This document shows, one piece after another, positions 1 through 9,300 of a stretch of 12,510 nt of DNA. Below the pieces are notes generated by a model. That model saw nothing but the letters and a program-made list of their open reading frames with translations. It was not told where the DNA came from and did no database searches. The first letter of the stretch is position 1; the number at the start of each line of letters is the position of its first letter. The position numbers and the translations under genes were made by a program. Source of the DNA: Parachlorella kessleri (lineage: Eukaryota > Chlorophyta > Trebouxiophyceae > Chlorellales > Chlorellaceae); assembly GCA_001598975.1 (NCBI GenBank), contig BBXU01000655.1, forward strand, positions 1 to 12,510. The letters run 5' to 3'.

Positions 1-75
1 GAGAGGGAGGAGGGAGGGGGCCACGATTCCTGGACTTATCTATCCGCATTGTTGTTGCGGTCATGGTGATTGGCT
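1..75 (+). CDS. Tentative upstream DAGL exon (partial)
   Basis: Reading codons from position 3 gives a basic/Gly-rich start and then a hydrophobic stretch (RIVVAVMVIG) that could be part of the second membrane segment. A GT at 76-77 leaves one base, which fits the phase needed at 240 and would make a Trp codon at the junction. The donor (GTACTT) is weak, no acceptor is visible at the window edge, and the beginning is a GA-rich repeat-like tract. The stretch may simply be intron. Confidence 0.3.
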
Positions 76-239
76 GTACTTGCCCTGGATCTGCTTTAAC
101 AATGAAGAGGGGAAGCCCTGGGTTTGAGAGCTGGCCAGGTGGAGCAGAAGGGGGCTGCTCCGCTTGACAAGGTACGCATTTGCCTGAGAACTCTGAACTC
201 CAGAGGCCATGAAGCATCTTGGCCTAGCTTGAGCTGCAG

Positions 240-329
240 GGTCTTTATTTGAGCCCCGCCGTCGCCGCCGCATCCCCACTCTGATCTACCTTGACTGTGC
301 TAGCGTGGTGGCGCAAGTAGGCCTGAACG
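240..329 (+). CDS. DAGL exon 2: third membrane segment
   Basis: Acceptor AG at 238-239, donor GTGCGC at 330. The exon encodes SLFEP, five Arg in a row, then IPTLIYLDCASVVAQVGLN, matching in place and character the third transmembrane helix of the DAGL N-terminal module. Arg-rich flanks before a helix are usual for the cytosolic side. It ends in phase 1; the last base joins the next exon to make Ala in LNAYGT. Confidence 0.7.
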
Positions 330-3300
330 GTGCGCGGACCTGCTCTCATTTGTTTATGCATTACTATGGGGCTCATCCTGGTGTGACCTGCTTGATTGGC
401 TGACTATCCTCCGCACAGGCCCTTGGTCAACATGACAGAGGGACAAGGTTGTGAGTGTCAGCTTGACGAAGAGCAGCTGGTCTGGGTCGAGTAGCTATCA
501 CTATAGAGCGTCGTATGCATTACATAGCTCCTTGCTGCATCAGCCAGCGGCCTTGGAGGCAAGCGGCGGTGCCTGCCATCTGCAGTTAAATGCTTCACCT
601 CTGGCGGCGTTGAGCGCAGGGGGTTTGGATGCAGGCGGCGTCATGCCAAGACACATGGTGTTGTCTGTATAACGCATCCCTTCGGGGTCTGACGGCGCCC
701 ATGTTGGTGTGATGGGTCCGCTGATGGGTTTGTCAATGCAGCGTATGGCACTCACCTTATCTACACCGAGCCGCCACAGTGCGAGCTGGACGGTGGCGAG
801 CCCTGGAACCCCGTCAATGCCATGAAGGTGCGTGAGGGGACACGTATCCTGCGAGGCAGTGTCACACCTTCAGAGCAGCCACGAGCAGCCAATGAGTTGC
901 AGGTAGCAGATGACCCGCCTTTGTGGACAGGTACGGCATGGGCTTGCGCCTGAGGGCAGCGCTGGGCTACCTGCAGACACTTTTGCGTAGGATATGTCCT
1001 CCCTGGGCAGAAGAGCTCTCTGTGGATGCAGGGGCTGGTGTGGTCAACCTGGGCCATCATTGCTGCCCTGCTGGCGCTGGTCTTCCTCTCATACAACCTC
1101 TTCCCCGACTTTGAAGACCCCAGGTGGGTAGGTAGGGGGAGCACGCAGAAGCTGGCAGCTGCCGGCAACGATCTGCAAGGATGCTTGTCTGGCGCTGCAT
1201 CATTTGCAGCAGCATGGATGCTGTAGGACCTGGGTATGATGTGGGGATGGAGCTCGTCCTCGCGTAATTGCTTCCAGGGTAGTCATCGTCCCAACTTGTG
1301 TACATCACCCCTGCTCGCAAGGGCCCTCTGTCGCTCGTGCGCGCTGCAGTATGGCTGGGGTTGCAGTCGTTGCGGTGGGTGCACAGGCCTGCTGAGCAAG
1401 CCACCCGTGTGGCTGTTCAGCTGTTGCATGGGCAGAGGCAGGTGGCCAGCTCCTTTCCTTAGCGTCCCCGCCCCTTGGCGGACAGTTGTTTGGGTTGGCA
1501 GGGTCCGCTTCTGGTCTTAGTCCCATGTTCTGTTCCTTGTTGGTGCTGGTGTGCCACAGTACGGAGTCCCATGTCTGCAGTGCCAGCGCCCCATACCCCC
1601 CCCCCCCCCCCTCTCTGCCCAGCAGGTCCTGGGAGAAGCACTGCCGCTGCCTGGGGTTCTGGTGCTGCTGCTGCGACCGGGAGGATACGTTCCGGGGTGA
1701 GGGCCAGGACGGGGAGCAGACGCTGATGATGCGGCTGGGCCGGCTGTTCGCCATGGTGGGTGGGTGGGGTTAGTTGGCAGTTGAGTGGGGTGGGGGGCGG
1801 GGTGGGGGGCGGGGTGGAGGGAGGGAGGGTGTGCGAGAGGAGGTGTGCGCCGGTTCGCTGCGATGGGGGTCATGGAGGGGTGGATGGCGGTTGAGGAGCG
1901 GGTAGGGTTGTAGGTGGGTGCAAGGGAGGGGCCTCTTGTAGGTAGCGAAGTGTCTGGCTGGGATGGTGAGTATAGTGCGTGCATATGGTTGTGTGTGTGT
2001 GTGTGACAGCGGTACAAGGCAGGAGCTGCAGAGATGCCACATGTTGTGTATGTGCTGTCTATGAGGCTTGCATGCATGACCCGTGTCTCAGGTCTTGGCA
2101 GCAGGTCAGGGCTGAGCCTTGTTGTTTGTCCCTATCAAATTAAAACCTGGCATGCTGTGCTGCCGCTGACCCTGGCTTTGTTGATGCAGATGTTCGGGCA
2201 TGTGGACACGACCCCCTCGGATATTGTGGTCTCCTTTGCGCTGGCCATGACGCTGCAGCGCATGCAGCGTGCCCGGGCGCAGCAGGCCCAGCAGGCTGCA
2301 CAGGAGGAGCGGCTTGGGCAGGGGCCGGGACCGGCGGCGGACGGGGACAACAATGGGGGGGAGACGGGTGGGCCCGTTGCACTGGGGAGCGGGGGCGGTG
2401 GGGCGGGGCGGCGGCTGGAAAAGCTGAAGTCTTGGACGCCCAGACCGCTGCGGGCGTGGCCCTGGCCGTTCAAGCGCGGCAGCCGGCGGGGGTGGGCAGG
2501 GCAGCAGCGGTCAGGAGCAGCTGGGGAGGCCCCGCCGGATGGCGATGGGACCAGCTCAGAGAAAGGGGAGGACGGCCCCCGGGATTCCCGCCAGCAGCGG
2601 CGGCACCAGCAGCCGCAGGGCCGGTCAGGGCTGGCAGGGCAGACGCTGGGGCAGCGGCGGGGGCCCAGGGTGGCGGCTGCAGCGGTGCAGCGCAAGGGCT
2701 CGGTGCAGCTGTCAGACCAGCCAGCAGCGGCGCTGGGCGGCGCCGGGGGCGCCGCTGTGCTGACGGAGGCGCCGAAGCCGGCGCCTGCCAGCCCCCGGGA
2801 CTCTGGCAGAGACTGGCGGGGCTCGGGCAGGCGCGTGGGCTACACGCGCTCGTGGTCGCCCCAGAGCACAGACCCGCTTCTAATGCCAGCAGGCTCCAGC
2901 GGGAACCACGAAGATGGCAGCAGCAACAACCTCGTTGGCAGCGGCGATGATGCTGGGGCCGCTGCAGGAGGGGCCGTTCTGGATGGCAGCAGCAACGGAG
3001 GGCATGGCAGGTATGAAGGGGGCGGACTTGAGGGGAACCATGAAGGCGAGGTGGTCCTGGAGATACTGCCAGACATTGACATCGCCTCGGGGGCTAAGGG
3101 GGGCAGTGGCAGCAGCACCCCAGCTGGCGTAGCGGTAGCGGGCTCAGCAGGCCACAGCAGGCTGGGCGGCCACAGCGGCGCAGCAGAGCTGTGCTTTGGC
3201 CCCGAGGCCGACTTGGAGCAGGGGCTGGGGGTGCCTGAAGCCAGTGGAGCTGGTGAGGATGGCCAGGACCGCTGGAGCGGAGATGCTGCTCTGGCCCTCG

Positions 3301-6300
3301 CTCCAAATGGGGCAGCAGCAGCAGCAGCAGCAGACGGCTTGGGAGGGAAGCAGCAGCAGGAGCGGCAACCGGGGCAGCAGCGGCGGCGGCAGCAGCAGCA
3401 GGAGCGGCGGCGGCATCTGGAGTGGAGCGAGTCGGAGGAGCGGCGGTACAGGGAGGATGTGGGGCGCACCTCCTCCTTCATGCCCAACCGGGTCGTGCGC
3501 GACAACCTGGCCATGGGAGCCACCAAGACGTCCTCTGACGAGGAGGGGCAGGGGCGGCAGCTAGGTATGTATATTAAGTAAGGGTGGCAGGTAGTGGAAA
3601 GGGAGTGTGGAGACAGGATGTAGCTAATTGAGGGCAGTTAAGTATGTCTAATGCCATGCTTTGGTGGGCCGCTGCTTGGAAAGGTCGGGGCAGGGCCCAC
3701 TTGTGCAGCCTGGCCTGCTTGCTCCCTTCCCCGCCCTTCCGGCACTGCCTGTTTATGCTTTGGGGACAGTCGCTCTGTCCGAAGTGCTTGAGCAAGTCCA
3801 GAGACTTTATGACTCAGCTCTTGGCCGCTTCAGTGCGTCCACTGCTGGCGCTGGGGTGGGTGGGTTGGTGGGTGCCCAGCACCTGGACCATGCACTGCGT
3901 GCCTCCTGCCGGGCGCGCAGGTCGGGCGGACACCCGGCGTGGCGAGCATGGGGAGGTGGAGGACAGCGTGGTACAGCAGGCGGCACACTACATGAAGTAA
4001 GCCGCCGCCGGGGCTGCTCTTGCCCTGCTGCTGAAGTTTCTGCCCTGCTTTCCTGAGAGGCAGCTATTAGTATCAGTGCCCAGTAGGGGGGTCGGTCCCA
4101 CCACAGTATGTCATTGTCCTGACTCTCCAGAGGCTTGTGGGTGGGGACTATGCGGTGCCGTGGGATAAGCGCCTGCAGACGAGCCGGCTCTGGGTATATG
4201 CCACATATTTCTCACTAGCTCTGATATGCTGACACTTGAGGCGTACCTGCCACCAGGTGTCAGTCTTGCGCTGTGCTTAGCAGTCCTTGGACATAACAGC
4301 TGTGGTAGAGAGGGCATGGGCGTCCAGGTGTGCTGCGTTGACAGCAGCCCATGCCTGGCCGCAGGTATGCTTTTGGTGCCTACGGCTGGATGCTCTCTAT
4401 ATACCGAAATCCTGGGTGAGCAGCCCTGGAGCCTGCTTCAGACACATTTGGGTTGCGGACTGCGCCCTGGCTGGCCCTGCCTGGCACCGGGAAACGCGCA
4501 GGCTGCATGTTCAATAAGGCCTGCAGCGTGCCTCTGCCTTGCACTTGGTCACGTGAGTCCACCGAGAGGTGGTAGGCTGCCATGACATTGATTGGTATGC
4601 CCCCACGCTTCGCCCACGGCTGACGTCAGACCCCAGGAGCACCCAATCCACTTACAACCCCCCCACCCCCCACCACCACCACCCCCCCACACACCCCTCA
4701 CAGCCACCCAGTCACCTGCTTTCTTGCCTGGTGCTTGCGTGCGTGCAGGGTGGGCTGGGTGCAGCTGTGCTGCGGCCGCAGCTGCGGCTTCCTGCTGGGC
4801 ATGTGCTGCCCCCACCGGCAGCGGCACCGCCAGTACAGCGCGCGGCACCGGCACCAGGGCCCCTTCCGCGGCAACGGCGGCGGCAGGGTGCCGGTGCCGG
4901 TGCCGGACCTGCGCGTAGCGGCCAACCTGAACAGGGAGGCCATCCAGCAGGTGAGCTGGCGTGATGTGGCATCTGCCCCCCGGCTGCTGTGGTGTCAGCA
5001 AGCATTGCCCGGGCCAGGTGCCGGCAGCGGCCGCCTGGTTGCCCACATGCTTGCCTGTGTGTGGGGACGGTTGCAGCCCCGCTGGGGTGCTGCATGCTGC
5101 TGGGCTGCCAGAGCCGCTGCGCCAGCCTTGCCTGAAGGCAGCAAGGCAGCAGTCCCTCAAACCTGGGTTGGCGGATCCGCGGGGGGTGAGCATGGGGGTT
5201 GCCCTCCCTCCACTTGGTGCTTGCCTGCAGGCCACGGGGCTGTCTAACGAGGACCTGTGCTTCTCGCGGTACGAGGGGGAGGTGGTGAACGTACTGCCCT
5301 ACTACATCTGCCTGGACAACGACGCGCAGCAGGTCATCCTGGCCATCCGGGGTGGGTTCTGGCCGGGTGGGTGGGGGGGGGGGCCGCGGCTGGCAGCCCA
5401 GGTCATGTGGGTCGGGGCAAGGCTGGGCCGCGTCAGGACGGATGCACGCAGCCTCGGTACACCTCCTGGGCTCGCTGCTGCTGCTGCTGCTGCTGTTGTC
5501 GTGCTGCCCTCCTCCGGGGATGGCAAGTGAACTGGTGCCTCCCCGGGAGCTTGCAAGCCCTCTTGGCTTGGCTGGCTAAACAGCGGAGCTTTAGCATGCC
5601 CCATGCCACCACTCTGCTTGGACAAAGAGCCGGTGCCCCAGTGCCCAGCTACTGGGACCAGCACCGCCCTGGTGTGACAGCCGCTTGCCCTGCTCACCTG
5701 TTATTATCTTGGACTCACGACAACCTGCCTGTCCTCTCCCCTGCCTGGCCTTACCTGCTACCCTACCCCCCCGCAGACCCCTGCCTCTTCTGACCTGCTG
5801 CCCAGCATACCCCCCTCCCCCTTGCAGGTTCCTTGAGCCTGGAGGCTTTAAGCAGGGACGTGCTCTCTGAACTAGTCAAGCCACAGTTGGCAGTCCTAGT
5901 CCAACCTACATCGTCCTGCCTGACTTATCCCCCCCCTTGCAGGCTCCCTCAGCCTGGAGGACGTGGTGCGGGACCTGCTGTTTGAGCCGGCGGAGCTTCA
6001 GGAGTGGGCGCACAACACCCGCGAGTGGCACGAGATGCCGCCAGAGGTGCGGCTGGCAGGTGAGCGAGTTTTCCCGGCAGTGGCTCCTTGGGTGCTGGGG
6101 TTGATACAAGGGCAGGGCTGGAGGCCTGGAGATGGCCCGCGCCCCCTGCGTCCATGTGTCTGCTGACACTTGAACGAAGCAGGCAACCCCTCATGCCGTC
6201 CCTGTTATGCCCTGCCTTGCCCGGCCCTTGCTAATACCTCACCACAGGCTTCGGCTCCCTTGCACGCTCCGGCTGCGGGAGCGCGTTGTGGCCGCCACCA

Positions 6301-9300
6301 GCCCTTCCTCCTGGCAGCCCGTGCCACCACTCGTGCAGGGTCACCCATCCTCTCGCTGGTCATGATGCACCTCACAACTTAGCCTTGCGTGCCCCCCGCC
6401 CCCCCCCCCCGCAGCCGGGGTTGGTGGCCGCTCCCTACGCCATCCTGGCTGCAGCCCGTGCCCTGGGCATCCACCCACCCTCGCTCAGTATCACTGCATC
6501 TACTTAAACTTGACACCCCTCCTGCGGCGCCCTTCCAGGCCCCGGCTGCCGCGTGGCTGCCCACAGCGGCATCCTGGACGCGGCGCGGCACACCCTCATG
6601 GACATCCAGGGCTGCGGGGTGCTGCACTCGCTGCTGCTGGCGGCGGGGGCGCGCTGCGCGGGCTGGCGGCTGGTTCTGGTGGGCCACAGCCTGGGGGCGG
6701 CCTGCGCCTTCCTGCTGGGCCTGTACATGCGGCGGTACCTGCCGGACCTCAGGTGGGCGTACCGCTGCCATGTACCGTCCGGGTCAGGAGACGGTTGTGG
6801 AAGCAACCATCTCGGATGGACGGAGGGGCTGCACTGCTGCTGACGCTGCACTGCCTGAGTATTGCCGGCCTTGTACGGCGCTGGCCGGGGTGTGTGTGTG
6901 TGGTGGGTGTGGGTGGGGTGGGGGGGGGGGGGGCGCGGCTGCGGCACGGGATGCAGGCAACGTTGATGCCTTTGCCTGCCTTGGCATCGTCCTGCTGTGC
7001 ATTTTTACCTGGTAAGTGCAGCATGCCAGCCTGTGGCTCTGCTTCATGCCCACCACATGTGTCCCCAACGGCGCCTCCCCCACCTAGATTACGGAACCAT
7101 GGAGGGGCAGTGAGCGTGAAGCATGCCCTGTTACGGCACTGCCGTGCAGGTGCTGGGCCTTCTCGCCGCCCGGGGGGCTGGCCAGCGGCCAGGTGGGGGC
7201 GGCTGCCGCCGACTGGTGCACGTCCATGGTGTGTGGCAAGGAGTGGATCCCGCGCCTGACCGTCAACGCCTTTAACCACATGCGGGTGCGTCCCTCTGAC
7301 TAGGCTAGACTAGACTAGACATGCGGGTGCGTCCCCCTTGCAGAGGCTGTACACCCAGCGTACTGCGAGGGGCACCAGCGGCAAGTTTGGAGAGGTGTTG
7401 CTAGCGCCCCCCTTTGCTTGCCTCCTTCCACCTGCCGGCATGCGGCGAGACGAGATGGCTGCCCGGGGTAGGACTTGCATGCCTTGCGTGCCTGTGGGCA
7501 GGCAGCAACGCTTCTAATGCTAGCCAGCTCAGGAAACCACGCCTGGGGCTCAGGCAGCATTGCTGGCTGCACGCTCGCATTGCAATGCCGTCACAGGCGT
7601 GGGCGCTTGTTGGCCCCTTATCGGGCTCCCTGACCACAAGCTCAAGCCATTCTCGCTTATGTCATGGGCTGTCACCCTGCCAAAGCACCGGCAGCACAGG
7701 GTTTGTTGAAGACCCCATCTTCCTGGCGTCACTCCACTCAAGAGCGAACCAGGCTACGCCCCATCGCCATCTCAATGGTTGCACTCGGGTCGTTGCACTC
7801 GGGCCGTTGCACTCGGGTCCGCCCAGCCCGCCCTCCCCGCTGGCGCTGCATTTTTTAACCTGCCGGTGCAGGTTGCTGGCTCCCGCTGGTCAATAATGAG
7901 ATCACCCCGCTGCCGCCCGCTGCAGGACGAGATGGTGTACGCAGCCGCGCGGTGCCGGCAGCCCAAGCTGCGCGTGCTGGCGGGGCTGCTGCGGGGCAAG
8001 CGGTGGGAGGAGGGGGCGCTGTTCTACCCGGCAGACGACATCCCGCGCGAGGCGGCTGCCACGCTGCACGCCTACCACGCCAGCCTGGAGCGGCCGGGGC
8101 ACCTGAAGACGATCATGGAGGTGGCGGGGGACTTCACGGTGCCAGGTGGGTGGGGCAAGAGAGAGAGGCGGGGCTTCCCCCTGGGGAGAGGGGGGTGGGG
8201 TAGTGTGTGCAGGGGGGGAGGGGCATCGCGGGGGGGAAGTTGCAGGTCTGGTGGTGTGGGTGGCCCCCAGGTCTTTGGTTGCGGTCGCCAACGGACATCT
8301 CGGTGCCAGGTAGGGTTGGGCCAGGGGCTTGGTAGCTCACGCCGGCTGGGTACGTGGCTGGGCTGGGTGTAGGAGTGGACACGTAAGGAGTGCTTGGCAT
8401 GGGGAAGCTTGGGCAGCTTGACATGTGACCTTGCCAGACGCCGTGGGAGTACGTGCAAGCTCCTACGATGTGCTCGCCATGAGCCCTGTCCTGGTGGGGA
8501 GCGATGGGTGGGTGTAGGTGTGGTCAGCCAGGCCTTGTGTTGTGCTGTGGTCCAAAGCGGGCAGTTGTCAAGTTGAACAAGGTCAATGCCGTAGCAACCC
8601 ATGCAAGCTGTGCTGGACGCAGCTAGGGCGCCTTGAGATGCTTGGCTGTGTGTGCATTTTGTTAGCCGGCGCGTTCTTGTGACACCTATGCAAGCTGTGC
8701 TGTGCTATGCGACGAGCCCTGCTGTGTGCTGTGCTCTGGCCGTGCAGGGCGTGTGATCCACCTCAAGCCTGTAGGCACGCAGATGGCGGGGCGGTGGCGC
8801 CAGCAGAAGCGGCGCCTGTACCGCGCGGTGTGGATAGACGCCAAGGCGGTCCAGGAGGAGGGCATCCTCATCTCAGGTGGGTGCCTGGGTTGAGAGAAAG
8901 TATATTCTCAGTAGTAGTTTATCCGATTGCTGGGCTAGGGCCTGTATGGTGCTGTTGGATAGGATGGCAAGGATGCTCAGGAGGGGGGCATTCTCCTCCC
9001 TGTGGGTCAGGGTCGGGGTGGGCTCAGGTCCCAGAACTGCAATGCTTGGTGAGGCTGGGTGCCAACTCCCAGACAGCCGCCGCCAGGGCTGGTATGTTAT
9101 GGGCAACCATGTCCTTGGCAAAGAGTGTTTACCGCCTCAGTAAGGAGATCTCTCCAGGTCGCTGTCCACAAACACCTGTGTGTGACAAGGAACGCTGGGA
9201 GCAGCAACCAGGTCTGCTTACCCTGGAAGGGGTTTTGTCCGGGGGAGGTCCAGCAGCTGTCCCGTTTGGAGTGGGCATATGTAGCTGGACTTATGCTGCC

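Larger units (their letters stand above)
5352..5942 (+). other. DAGL intron 10
   Basis: A 591-base intron with a G-run near its start (5370-5385), a (GCT)n tract at 5474-5496, several C-rich acceptor-like stretches (around 5765-5776 and 5811-5827) and a decayed copy of the exon 11 start. Confidence 0.8.

Noticed and set aside
342..438. Hydrophobic reading LLSFVYALLW... as a second membrane segment
   Set aside because: It follows the exon 2 donor and has no phase-compatible link to either neighbour, while exon 2 joins exon 3 cleanly (LNAYGT).
761..1168. Minus-strand open frame of 135 residues
   Set aside because: It overlaps exons 3 and 4 of the DAGL gene, with no recognisable domain.
2135..2695. 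A 186-residue minus-strand open frame
   Set aside because: Antisense shadow of exon 6, Pro/Cys/Arg-rich, without family features.
2840..3526. A 228-residue minus-strand open frame opposite exon 6
   Set aside because: Composition (Pro, Ser, Leu, Cys runs) is the reverse complement of the Gly/Gln/Ala repeats in exon 6; no splice or motif support.
4549..5235. A 228-residue minus-strand open frame over exon 9 and its introns
   Set aside because: It runs across phase-supported introns and reads as low-complexity Gly/Ala/Trp sequence.
6510..7259. A 249-residue plus-strand open frame over exons 12 and 13
   Set aside because: It is out of frame with GHSLG and SPPGG, both of which lie in the true frames of the exons it covers.
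7778..7819. Three 14-base repeats as a possible CRISPR-like or operator array
   Set aside because: The units are contiguous with no spacers and lie in an intron: a simple tandem repeat.
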